A stretch of 12,018 bases of DNA from CAWEHT01 sp963808455 (GTDB taxonomy: Bacteria > Chloroflexota > Anaerolineae > CG2-30-64-16). This document shows positions 1 to 7,387 of this stretch, piece after piece (the first letter of the stretch is position 1; each line of letters begins with the position of its first letter). Location: the NCBI GenBank assembly GCA_963808455.1, contig CAWEHT010000380.1, positions 1 to 12,018 of the forward strand, in the 5' to 3' direction. The notes under the pieces are model-generated. The model did no database searches and was not told the DNA's origin. It worked only from the letters and a program-made list of their open reading frames with translations. The translations under genes and the position numbers were made by a program.

Positions 1-2
1 GT

Positions 3-101
3 GTTCAGGCGCGCAAAGTGGAGACCGGCCTGATCGGGCTTTACGCGCTTTCGATCCTGCTTGGAGCGGCGGCCCTGGTAGTCTGGTTGGTGGTGCGATG
101 A
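3..101 (+). CDS. nuoL: NADH-quinone oxidoreductase subunit L, C-terminal end only (partial)
   Basis: Reading from base 3, 32 codons are open and end in TGA at 99-101. The peptide has a charged start (VQARKVETG) followed by one strongly hydrophobic segment ending WLVVR. This matches the last transmembrane helix of the NuoL family, the distal antiporter-like proton-pumping subunit of complex I. The assignment leans on context: a complete nuoM starts inside the stop codon (ATGA, 98-101) and nuoN follows, the usual nuoL-nuoM-nuoN order. The rest of the gene lies upstream of the window. The tail alone is too short to prove identity, but the gene order makes another choice unlikely. Confidence 0.8.
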   Translation, partial: VQARKVETGLIGLYALSILLGAAALVVWLVVR

Positions 102-1648
102 TGGACCTGAACCGCATCCCTGTGCTCTCGATGATCACCTTTCTCCCGCTGGTTGGAGCGTTAGGCCTGCTGGCCTTCCCCCGCGAGCGGCTCCAGAAGT
201 GGTGGGCGCTCGCCGTGACTGTGGTCACCTTCCTCTGCTCGTTGCTGCTGCTGGCCGGTTGGCAGGACGGCGCGGCAGGCATGCAGTTCGTGGAGCGGGC
301 CGATTGGGTGCCTCAGTTTCACATCCAATACCTGATGGGCGTGGACGGCATCAGCCTGTTCCTCGTGCTGTTGACGACGTTGCTGATGGTGCTGGTGATC
401 CTGTTTTCGTGGGAGGGGGTGTCCAGCCGGTTTCGTCTCTACCTCTTCTTCATGCTGCTCCTGGAGAGCGGCATGATCGGGGTGTTTACCTCGCTCGACC
501 TGGTGCTGTTCTTCGTCTTTTGGGAGCTTTCCCTGGTCCCGATGTATTTTCTCATCGGGGGTTGGGGCGGTGCGCGCCGCATCTACGCAGCGCTGAAGTT
601 CTTCATTTACACGATGGTGGGCAGCGCGTTCATGCTCGTCGCTATCCTGGTGCTCTATTTCCACGGCGGGACATTTGACCTGCTGCAGCTCCAGGCTCAG
701 GGCGTGGCCCCGGGGCTGCAGACTTGGCTGTTCCTGGCCTTCGCGATCGCGTTCGCCATCAAGGTGCCGATCTTCCCGTTCCACACCTGGCTGCCGGATG
801 CTCACGTCGAGGCGCCTACCGGCGGATCGGTCATCCTGGCCGGCGTCCTGCTCAAGATGGGCGCCTACGGGTTTTTGCGTTTCTGCCTGCCGTTGTTCCC
901 GGCAGCGGCCCGGCAGTTGGGGCCGGCCGTGGCCACGCTGGCGATCATCGGCGTCCTGTACGGCGCCCTCGTGGCTCTCGTACAGAAGGATGTGAAGTCG
1001 CTGGTTGCCTACTCCTCGATCGCCCATCTGGGCTTCGTGATGTTGGGGATCTTTGCCCTCGACGCGCAAGGGATCGCCGGAGCGACGCTCCAGATGATCA
1101 ACCATGGCCTCAGCACGGGCGCCCTCTTCCTGATGGTCGGCATGCTCTACGATCGCCGGCACACCCGCCTCCTTTCGGAGTTCGGCGGCCTCTGGAAGCA
1201 GATGCCGGTCTTCGGCTTTCTGTTCCTGATCGTGGCGCTCTCCTCGGCGGGCCTGCCGGGCCTCAACGGTTTCGTCGGCGAATTCAACATCCTGCTGGGC
1301 ATGTTTCAGAGCGAGCGCGCCCTGGCCATCGTCGCAGCCTTCGGCGTCGTGCTGGCGGCCTGGTACCTGCTGGCCGCGGTGAGGCAGATGCTGCAGGGGC
1401 CGCTGACGCGGCCCGAGAACGCCGCGCTGCACGACCTGAACTGGCGCGAGAGGCTGATCCTCGTGCCGCTCGTGGCCCTTTTCTTCGTGATCGGGCTGTT
1501 CCCGAACCTTCTCTTCGCCAAGATCAACCCGTCGGCCCAGGCTCTGGCGGATGCGTTGGGCTCACAACGACCTGCCGCCCTAGCCCCCCAGCGGGCGCCA
1601 CATGATCAAAAGCCCCTGGCCGGACTTACGATCGTGATCCAAAAGTAA
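98..1648 (+). CDS. nuoM: NADH-quinone oxidoreductase subunit M (complex I, NuoM)
   Basis: This is an antiporter-like membrane subunit of respiratory complex I that pumps protons across the cytoplasmic membrane, coupled to NADH:quinone electron transfer. The 516-residue length is typical and the protein is hydrophobic throughout. Family landmarks are present: the helix-5 glutamate in FFVFWELSLVPMYF (E143), the helix-7 lysine in IKVPIFPFHTWLPDAH (K222), the second lysine in LLKMGAYG (K253), the histidine in YSSIAHLGF (H310), and the helix-12 glutamate in GLPGLNGFVGEFNIL (E395). All key proton-channel residues are therefore intact. Two adjacent ATGs (98 and 101) could start it. The first overlaps the nuoL stop and suggests translational coupling. 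The last 35 or so residues, after INPSAQ, form a polar, Pro/Ala-rich tail slightly longer than I expect. nuoN starts five bases downstream. Confidence 0.96.
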   Translation: MMDLNRIPVLSMITFLPLVGALGLLAFPRERLQKWWALAVTVVTFLCSLLLLAGWQDGAAGMQFVERADWVPQFHIQYLMGVDGISLFLVLLTTLLMVLVILFSWEGVSSRFRLYLFFMLLLESGMIGVFTSLDLVLFFVFWELSLVPMYFLIGGWGGARRIYAALKFFIYTMVGSAFMLVAILVLYFHGGTFDLLQLQAQGVAPGLQTWLFLAFAIAFAIKVPIFPFHTWLPDAHVEAPTGGSVILAGVLLKMGAYGFLRFCLPLFPAAARQLGPAVATLAIIGVLYGALVALVQKDVKSLVAYSSIAHLGFVMLGIFALDAQGIAGATLQMINHGLSTGALFLMVGMLYDRRHTRLLSEFGGLWKQMPVFGFLFLIVALSSAGLPGLNGFVGEFNILLGMFQSERALAIVAAFGVVLAAWYLLAAVRQMLQGPLTRPENAALHDLNWRERLILVPLVALFFVIGLFPNLLFAKINPSAQALADALGSQRPAALAPQRAPHDQKPLAGLTIVIQK

Positions 1649-1653
1649 GGCCT

Positions 1654-3456
1654 ATGAATCTGTCTGCTATGAACTACACGGTCATTGCTCCTGAGATCAT
1701 CCTCGTCGTCGCAGCCATGGCGGTTTTGCTGCTTGACCTGGTGCTCTCCGAAAAGACAGCTCTGGGCTGGCTGAGCCTGGTTGCCGTCGCAGCGGCGCTG
1801 GGAGCCACCTTCCTGGCGCCGCTATCGACGCCTTTTCAGAACATGGCCGTGGCGGACGGCATCGGGCGTGTGTTGGGCGCAGCGGTGCTCATGGCGGCCG
1901 GCCTCACCATCCTGATGTCCGTCGAGCGGGCCTCTGACTTCACGCGCTGGGTCGGGCCCTATTACGCCCTCCTGCTTCTGGCCGCGGCCGGCATGCGTGT
2001 GATGATCGTCGCCAGCGATTTCCTCACCATCTTTCTGGGCCTGGAGATCCTCTCGCTGGCACTGTACATCCTTGCCGGCTTCAACCACGACGACGTGCGT
2101 TCGGCGGAAGCCTCGCTCAAGTACTTCTTGCTGGGCGCCTTCGCCAGCGCTTTCTTCCTGTATGGCATTGCCCTGGTCTACGGGGCCACCGCGACGACCA
2201 GCCTGGCGGCGCTTGCCCAGGGGCTGGCGTCGGGTGCGGGTGGGCTCGCCGCGCCCCTGCATTCCGGCGTGCTGCTGTCTATCGGCATGGGGCTGCTCAT
2301 CGTCGGCTTCGGCTTCAAGCTGGGCCTGGTGCCGTTCCATATGTGGACGCCGGACGCCTATCAGGGCGCGCCCACGCCGGTGACCGGTTTCATGTCTGTG
2401 GCCACCAAAGCCGCCGGCTTTGCCGCCTTCATCCGGGTGCTGGCCGCCATCACGACGGGCGACCGCCCCTGGCTGATTGCACTGGCGGCGATCGCCGTCC
2501 TGACGATGACGCTTGGCAACCTGGCCGCGCTGCGCCAGGCCAGCCTCAAGCGCATGCTGGCCTACTCCAGCATCGCGCATGCCGGCTACGTCCTGACCGG
2601 CCTGGCGGCCGGCAACGCACAGGGTGCCCAGGGGGCGCTCTATTATCTCCTGGTCTATACATTCATGAACCTCGGGGCCTTTGCTGTCGTTCAGGCCGTC
2701 CAGGGACGCGACGAGATCGATGTCAGTAGCGAACGGGTGGCCGGGCTGGCGACCCGACAGCCGGTGCTGGCGGCGCTGATGGCGATCTTCATGTTCTCGT
2801 TGACCGGGATCCCACCGCTCGCCGGCTTTTTCGGCAAGCTGTACGTGTTCAGCGCTGCCGTGCAAGGTGGGCTGGCCTGGCTTGCCGTCGTCGCGATGAT
2901 CAATAGCGCCGTCGCTGCCTATTACTATCTGCGGGTGACGGTGTCCATGTATATGCTTGAGCCGGCCCCCCGCCGGGGCGGGGTTGCCCCGGCATCGCCC
3001 GCGGAGGCGTCGCTGGTGCCCGGCGCGCCGGCCCCGGGGTCCCGCCAGGTCCGACCGGCAGGCCCTGCTCCCTCGATACGTGCGGCGGCTACCACGCCGG
3101 GCATGGTCGTCGAGGCACTGGGGGCCGGCCCGGCGAGTGCCCTGCCGGCACCGGGCGGGGGAGCGAGCACCGTCGCGGCGCCCGCACGTATCCAATCACC
3201 CGTGCCGCACAAGGGTCAAGTTTCCCGCCGGGGGGAGCCATCCGGCAGGGGCACGGCGCTTCCTGCCGGCGCGGCTGCCGAAGAGCCGCCGGCGCGTGGC
3301 GAATCGTCCGGTGCCGCCGCGCAGGGTGGGGCCTTGGGCTGGCCCGGCTGGCTGGCCCTGGCGCTCATGGCCGCCGGCACCGTTGGCCTCGGATTGTGGC
3401 AAATGCCCTGGATGCAGGCCATCGCCCAGGCGGTGGCCGCCCTTCCGGGACGCTGA
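1654..3456 (+). CDS. nuoN: NADH-quinone oxidoreductase subunit N (complex I, NuoN) with a long low-complexity insert
   Basis: This is the third antiporter-like proton-pumping subunit of complex I and the last nuo gene here. Channel residues are visible: the helix-5 glutamate in GLEILSLALYIL (E131), the helix-7 lysine in GFKLGLVPFHMWTPDAYQG (K222), the lysine in TKAAGFAAFIR (K252), and the helix-12 lysine in LAGFFGKLYVF (K395). At 600 residues it is about 100 longer than ordinary NuoN. The excess is one block, residues about 436-560 (bases 2959-3333). It is almost entirely Pro, Ala, Gly, Ser and Arg and lies between the helix ending YYYLRVTVSMYM and the last helix starting WPGWLALALMAAG. Both flanks share one frame, so no frameshift explains it. 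The AAGG before the ATG overlaps the nuoM stop and is only three bases away. The start is chosen for the N-terminal match and tight gene spacing. Confidence 0.95.
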   Translation: MNLSAMNYTVIAPEIILVVAAMAVLLLDLVLSEKTALGWLSLVAVAAALGATFLAPLSTPFQNMAVADGIGRVLGAAVLMAAGLTILMSVERASDFTRWVGPYYALLLLAAAGMRVMIVASDFLTIFLGLEILSLALYILAGFNHDDVRSAEASLKYFLLGAFASAFFLYGIALVYGATATTSLAALAQGLASGAGGLAAPLHSGVLLSIGMGLLIVGFGFKLGLVPFHMWTPDAYQGAPTPVTGFMSVATKAAGFAAFIRVLAAITTGDRPWLIALAAIAVLTMTLGNLAALRQASLKRMLAYSSIAHAGYVLTGLAAGNAQGAQGALYYLLVYTFMNLGAFAVVQAVQGRDEIDVSSERVAGLATRQPVLAALMAIFMFSLTGIPPLAGFFGKLYVFSAAVQGGLAWLAVVAMINSAVAAYYYLRVTVSMYMLEPAPRRGGVAPASPAEASLVPGAPAPGSRQVRPAGPAPSIRAAATTPGMVVEALGAGPASALPAPGGGASTVAAPARIQSPVPHKGQVSRRGEPSGRGTALPAGAAAEEPPARGESSGAAAQGGALGWPGWLALALMAAGTVGLGLWQMPWMQAIAQAVAALPGR

Positions 3457-3480
3457 AGCTACTACTTGACTGTAAGCTGG

Positions 3481-3495
3481 ATTCCGCGCCGGAAT
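3481..3495 (+). terminator. Short inverted repeat after nuoN, weak terminator candidate
   Basis: ATTCCG and CGGAAT pair as a perfect 6-bp stem around a 3-base CGC loop, 25 bases after the nuoN stop. The stem is short and the following bases (AGCTCCGTTTGTTA) are only slightly T-rich. It is the only hairpin I found near the end of the nuo operon. The rest of 3457-3725 is less GC-rich than the genes and may carry a promoter for the next gene. I could not find a convincing -35/-10 pair there. Confidence 0.3.
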
Positions 3496-3725
3496 AGCTC
3501 CGTTTGTTATCATGGGTACGTTCGGATTGTTAAGCTCTTCACGCGCATCTCGTCACTGACTTCATGTCTTTCAATCAGGTCGTCGAAGGTAGGTGCCTCC
3601 TTCGTTAGGCATCCGGCGAATGGGATGGTGCTGCTTGGGTTGCCTTGGGCAGGCCACGCATTCCCGTCCCAGGTTGAGCAGTGCAAGTGCCTGCTTGCGG
3701 AAATCCCACACTCAAGGGGTGAAGC

Positions 3726-5129
3726 ATGAAACGGTTAAGGTTGTTGCGCGTCGTTGCTTCGATCGCCCTGGCGGTCTCGTTTCTCGGCCTGACCTCCGCG
3801 TCTGCCGCGCCCAAAGCGCCCAGAGCTGTAGCGGCGCCGAGGGGTCGAGAGTTGCCGAACGTCCCGAAGGCTACCGGCCTCTGGACCAGCGTTGCCGCGC
3901 CCTCTGGAGCACCGACGCGGCCGCTCTTTTCTGTCGCGACCAGTGCGAGCAACGATGCCTGGGCGGTCGGAGGTGCCATCTCGGCCACGCTCGCCATGGG
4001 GTCGTATTCGCAAGTCTACCACTGGAATGGCGTAGGATGGTCGGCCATTGCCGACACGACCTATTTGACACTGGCGAGTGTTTCGCTCATCCCGGGCGTT
4101 GCCGACAAGGCCATCGCGGTGGGGGCAAGCGAGGGCGGCCCCACCAGCCCAGGCCTGGTTGAAACGTGTACCTTGAGCGGCTGTGGCCGCGACACGCGCG
4201 TTCCCGCGGGCGTTCAAGCCGGAGGTGGCGTGACCAACAGCACCGCGATCCTCGATGCCGTCTCGGCGGTGTCAGAAACTGTCCCCACGTTGGAAGGCAC
4301 CGACTATTGGGTGGTCGGCGGGGGCGGCGGCGAGTGCGCCGGCCTCACCTGCTACCCGGAGTTCGGTGTGATCCTGCACCACACGGCCTCGCTGACCCAG
4401 CCGTGGACCTCTGTCCTGTTGACCCAGACCTTCGCGGTGTCCAGCACGATACCGGCAACAGCCACGCTGCCGAGCGTGCACTATCGGGCGCTGCAGATGC
4501 TGGGCGATGGCGAGGGCTATGCCGTCGGCGAGGGCACGTCCGTTGCTGGGCCAGGCACGATCATCCACTACAACCCGGTCACGGGTCTGTGGCAGCGGGT
4601 GGACCTGCAGAAGGGGGGCTCACTGCGACTCAGGCGCAGGCCATAGGCCCGCTTCACGGCGTCTATTTTCTTTCCCCGCTGGAGGGATGGGTCGTTGGCG
4701 GCAACCTGTCGGCGCATCCGACGATCCTGGATTACAAGGCCACTGGCGACCCCTCAATGGAGCCTGGAGGGCGTGGCCAGCATAAATCAGTTGACAGGCG
4801 GAGAAGTGAGCGAAACGGAGCTGCGATCGGTGAGCATGCTTCCCGATGGCAGCGGTTATGCCTCGGGCAACGACGGCATGATCCTATACCGCTCCGCGAT
4901 CGCCGCCTCCAAAGGCATCTCGCCCACATGGAACTTGGTCTACCTTGAATGCGGAACGGCGCCGGGTACCTGTGACTACCCGCCGCTCAACGGCGTGTCG
5001 ATCACGCCGAACGGGGCGCAAGGGTGGGCAGTCGGAGGGCTAGACGCGATGCCGCCGGTCTTTGCCAAGATGACCGGAGGGACGCTTGAGCAGTTCCCGG
5101 TCTGGCTGCCCTTGATCGACAAGAACTAG
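3726..5129 (+). CDS. Secreted beta-propeller-like (Ycf48/BNR-type) protein, frame-disrupted
   Basis: No exact family recognised. The start has a signal peptide (KRLRLLR, a hydrophobic core, then TSASA before APKAP), so export is expected. AAGGGG at 3714-3719 is a suitably placed ribosome-binding site. Seven motifs of the kind G-(W/Y)-A-V-G-G recur: DAWAVGG (residue 78), KAIAVGA, DYWVVGGG, GYAVGEGT, GWVVGGN, GYASGNDG and GWAVGGLD. Each is preceded by a hydrophobic strand such as LRSVSMLPDGS, as in seven-bladed propellers of the Ycf48/BNR type. Three close cysteine pairs (CTLSGC, CAGLTC, CGTAPGTC) suggest disulfides outside the cytoplasm. Two frame breaks interrupt it: one at the six-G run 4613-4618 (one base too few) and one near CCCC 4750-4753 (one too many). 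Between them the protein continues as LTATQAQAIG to LDYKATGDP, then QWSLEGVAS. Repaired, it has about 467 residues. Tandem TAG stops close it. Ligand unknown. Confidence 0.75.
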
Positions 5130-5200
5130 TAGCGACGGGCACGGCTTAGCGCCGCCTTTGAACTTGGTGGTCCATCCGGAAAGTTCGCCGCGCGATCGCC

Positions 5201-5223
5201 GCCTGGCACTGCAAGTGCCAGGC
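5201..5223. repeat. Perfect inverted repeat, 10-bp stem
   Basis: GCCTGGCACT at 5201-5210 is the exact reverse complement of AGTGCCAGGC at 5214-5223, with a 3-base GCA loop. It lies 72 bases after the propeller-like gene and no T-run follows. It may be a terminator for that gene or a copy of a dispersed hairpin. Only a genome-wide search could tell. Confidence 0.55.
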
Positions 5224-5233
5224 TGGCACAAAA

Positions 5234-5251
5234 AGTGCGCCGAGGCGCACT
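5234..5251. repeat. Inverted repeat, 7-bp stem, next to the 5201 hairpin
   Basis: AGTGCGC at 5234-5240 pairs with GCGCACT at 5245-5251 around a CGAG loop. Between this and the preceding hairpin, GCAC (5226-5229) and GTGC (5235-5238) flank five A's and could form a small competing hairpin. The arrangement can fold in mutually exclusive ways, but no gene-control role is shown. Confidence 0.4.
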
Positions 5252-5370
5252 GACGACCGGCATCTCAGCCTGTTTCAACAGGGTTGGTGTATCAGCCGAC
5301 GGGTTTCCCCCTGCGGGGACTGCGCAACCCTCGGCGGGCCTACCAGGAACTTGCCGGATGCACCACTTAG

Positions 5371-5400
5371 GGGCAGGCCGCTCCTGTGAGCGGCCTGCCC
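5371..5400. terminator. 13-bp perfect GC hairpin, probable terminator without a U-tract
   Basis: GGGCAGGCCGCTC at 5371-5383 pairs perfectly with GAGCGGCCTGCCC at 5388-5400, leaving a CTGT loop. The stem is long, GC-rich and in non-coding DNA, 240 bases after the propeller-like gene and about 120 bases before the next promoter. No T-tract follows. It resembles the hairpin at 9551-9594 in style, which supports a terminator role in this genome. Confidence 0.5.
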
Positions 5401-5519
5401 TGGCATCCTCTGCCGGAGGAGCCGAGGGCTTGTTGGCGGCCGGCGAGCCATCTCCCCAGCCTCCGGCCGGCGGCATTGTACAGGTGCCCACAGTCATCTC
5501 TGGAATCCCCTGATATTGT

Positions 5520-5528
5520 TGCTATACT
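5520..5528 (+). promoter_or_regulatory. Extended -10 promoter for the binding-protein/sensor pair
   Basis: TGC directly precedes TATACT (5523-5528), giving the extended -10 pattern TGnTATAnT with one mismatch in the hexamer. At 17-bp spacing the -35 position reads CTGGAA, which is poor, as is common for extended -10 promoters. The region is locally AT-rich and lies 50 bases before the start codon at 5579. The call assumes a standard vegetative sigma factor. Confidence 0.55.
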
Positions 5529-5578
5529 TCTCTAAATATTGTGGGTAAGCTCCCCGCGCCCCGTGAAAGGGAATGTCG

Positions 5579-7387
5579 ATGTCCCGACCTGCGTTGCGTC
5601 TGCGGCGAGGCGGCTGGCAGGTGCTCCTGTTGCTCATCATGGCGCTGCTGGGTGGTTGCACGGCTGCTGGCCAGCCGGCTGTCGCAACCGCCGGCCCGGC
5701 CACACCCACGCCCACGGCCACGCCGGGCCTCGAGCGGGGCACGGAGGCGCCGCTGCGGCTGCTCTACTGGCAGGCGCCGACCATGTTCAACCCGCATCTC
5801 ACGTCGGCCCTCCCGGATTGGGAGATCAGCCGCCTGAGCTACGAGCCGCTGGCCAGCTTCGACAAGAATGGAAATCTCGTCCCGATCCTGGCAGCCGAGA
5901 TCCCTTCGCTGCAAAACGGCGAGGTGTCGCAGGACGGCAGATCGGTGACGTGGAAGCTCAAGCAGGGCGTGCTTTGGTCCGATGGCCTCCCGTTCACGGC
6001 GGCCGACGTAAAATTCACGTATCAGTTCATCGTTGACCCGGCGACTGCCTCGCCCTCGATCGGTGCCTACGCCGCCGTCTCCGGCGTTGACGTGATCGAC
6101 CCGTACACCATCAAGGGTCGACTTCAGGATCCCAAACCCGGCCTGGGCGAGGCCTTTCACCGGGTTCCAGGGGCTGATCTTGCCCCAACATGTGTTCGAG
6201 CCTTACATGGGCGCCAAGGCCCGGACGGCGCCTGCCGACCTCGCCCCGGTTGGCACCGGCCCTTACATCGTGCAGAAATATACGCCGCGGGCCGAAGTGC
6301 TCTTGCTCGGTACCAGCCTGGTTCAGACAGACCAGATCGTGCTCGAGCCCAACCCTCACTTTCGCGAGCCGGGCCAGCCTGCTTTCCGGCTCATCGAGAT
6401 CGAAGGCGGAGCCGTAACCAGCGAAGCCGCCCGCATGACTTTGCAAAGCGGCGATTTCGACTTTGCCTGGGACCTGCAGGTCACCCCGCGTCTTTGCAGG
6501 AGCTCGGGACATACTATGCTGGCAAGCTGTCGGCCAACCTGGGGCCCGCGGTCAGCGGATCGTGCTCAACCGCACCGACCCCAGGCAACGGCCGGGGCAG
6601 GGTGCTGCCGCTGGCCCCGGCGCCGCCAACCCCTTTTTTGACGACCTGCGGGTGCGCCAGGCTTTCGCCTACGCCCTCGACCGCCAGGCCATCGCGGCAC
6701 TTTACCCCGGGAGCGTTCCGGCTGACAGCCTGCTGGTGAGCCCCCCCGATTATCAGTCTCCGCAGGTCCCCTACATTTACGACCCTGGCCAGGCGGCTCA
6801 GCTTCTCGACCAGGCGGGTTGGGTCCTCACGGATGGGGTGCGGGAGAAGGGTGGGGTCAAGCTGCAAGTCCGCTTCGAGGCACCTGCCGACCCGACGCGC
6901 CAGCAGATCCAGAAGATCATCCAGGCATCACTGGCTTCGATCGGCGTGCAAGTGACCCTCAGCTCCGTCGACCCGCGGGTCTATTTCAGCAACATCCCGG
7001 GTTTGCCCGACACGCTGCAGCAGTTTCAGGCCGACATGGCCGAGTACTCGCGGGAACCATGGCGCCGACCCCGGTTCCTATATGGGGCTTTGGACCTGCA
7101 GCCAGATACCGCAAGCTGCCAACCGATGGTCAGGCGGCAATATCGCGTGTTGGTGCAACCCCGCTTACGATGCGCTCTATGCCAGGTCGCTGACGGAGCT
7201 GGACCCGGGGAGGCGCCGGCAGTTGATGATCCAGATGAACGATATGCTCGTCCAGGATGTGGTCGTGATCCCCCTGGTGGAGATTGCGCAGGTTGCGGGC
7301 GTTAGCAGCAGCATCACGGGCCTGGACCCGACGCCGTGGGACGGTGACTTGTGGAACGTGCAGGACTGGAGCCGCAACTTGCCATGA
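5579..7387 (+). pseudogene. Family-5 extracellular solute-binding lipoprotein (peptide/dipeptide type), four frame breaks
   Basis: This is a binding lipoprotein of the SBP_bac_5 (OppA/DppA/NikA-like) family, which captures peptides or similar solutes outside the membrane. ATG 5579 is chosen because AAAGGGA (5566-5572) sits six bases ahead of it; ATG 5573 would have no spacing. The lipobox is LLGGC (Cys27), followed by a linker with PTPTATPG. Family landmarks are YEPLASFDKNGNLVPILA, WKLKQGVLWSDGLPFTAADV, GTGPYIVQKY, VRQAFAYALDRQAIA, YDPGQAAQLLDQAGW and NPAYDALYARS, ending LWNVQDWSRNLP. Single-base breaks lie near 6155 (TTT), 6486 (CCCC), 6542 (GGGG) and 7050 (CGGG). The protein resumes in a new frame at each: EAF/TGFQGL, LQVTP/ASLQELG, ANLG/ARGQRIVLN and AEYS/RGNHGADPG. 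Repaired length, about 602 residues, is normal for the family. No permease or ATPase genes adjoin. Its stop overlaps the next gene. Labelled pseudogene for the disruptions, though sequence error would make it functional. Confidence 0.85.

Larger units (their letters stand above)
5130..5578. other. Long intergenic region with hairpins and a promoter
   Basis: This 449-base stretch separates the propeller-like gene from the solute-binding protein gene. Two short open frames, 5235-5513 (+) and 5126-5497 (-), cover it. Their peptides resemble no family I know, lack good ribosome-binding sites and run across the hairpins, so I leave them out. What it does hold is three inverted repeats (5201-5223, 5234-5251, 5371-5400) and an extended -10 promoter near 5520. 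The last 70 bases are clearly more AT-rich than the rest, as expected for a promoter. Confidence 0.6.

Noticed and set aside
161..1432. Long minus-strand open frame (423 codons) opposite nuoM
   Set aside because: Its peptide is rich in His, Gln, Arg and Glu with no domain, as expected for the antisense of a hydrophobic GC-rich gene; nuoM is unmistakable on the plus strand.
1822..3195. Long minus-strand open frame (457 codons) opposite nuoN
   Set aside because: Same codon-complement effect, low-complexity charged composition and no recognisable motif.
3457..3725. Possible riboswitch or structured leader before the propeller-like gene
   Set aside because: Only a 6-bp and a 5-bp stem were found, and no known riboswitch core could be recognised.
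4613..4619. GGGGGGC fits the -1 slippery heptamer pattern X-XXY-YYZ in the propeller-like gene, suggesting programmed frameshifting
   Set aside because: A second opposite shift is needed 135 bases later to finish the protein, and similar homopolymer breaks occur in several neighbouring genes. An indel or sequence error is simpler.
5235..5513. Small open frames on both strands (92 codons plus, 123 codons minus) in the intergenic region
   Set aside because: They cover perfect hairpins, lack good ribosome-binding sites and have no recognisable protein features; GC-rich DNA readily gives such frames.
7351..7383. Upstream in-frame ATG at 7351 for the HAMP-GAF gene
   Set aside because: It would overlap the binding-protein gene by 37 bases and add a non-conserved N-terminus; ATG 7384 gives the standard ATGA overlap.
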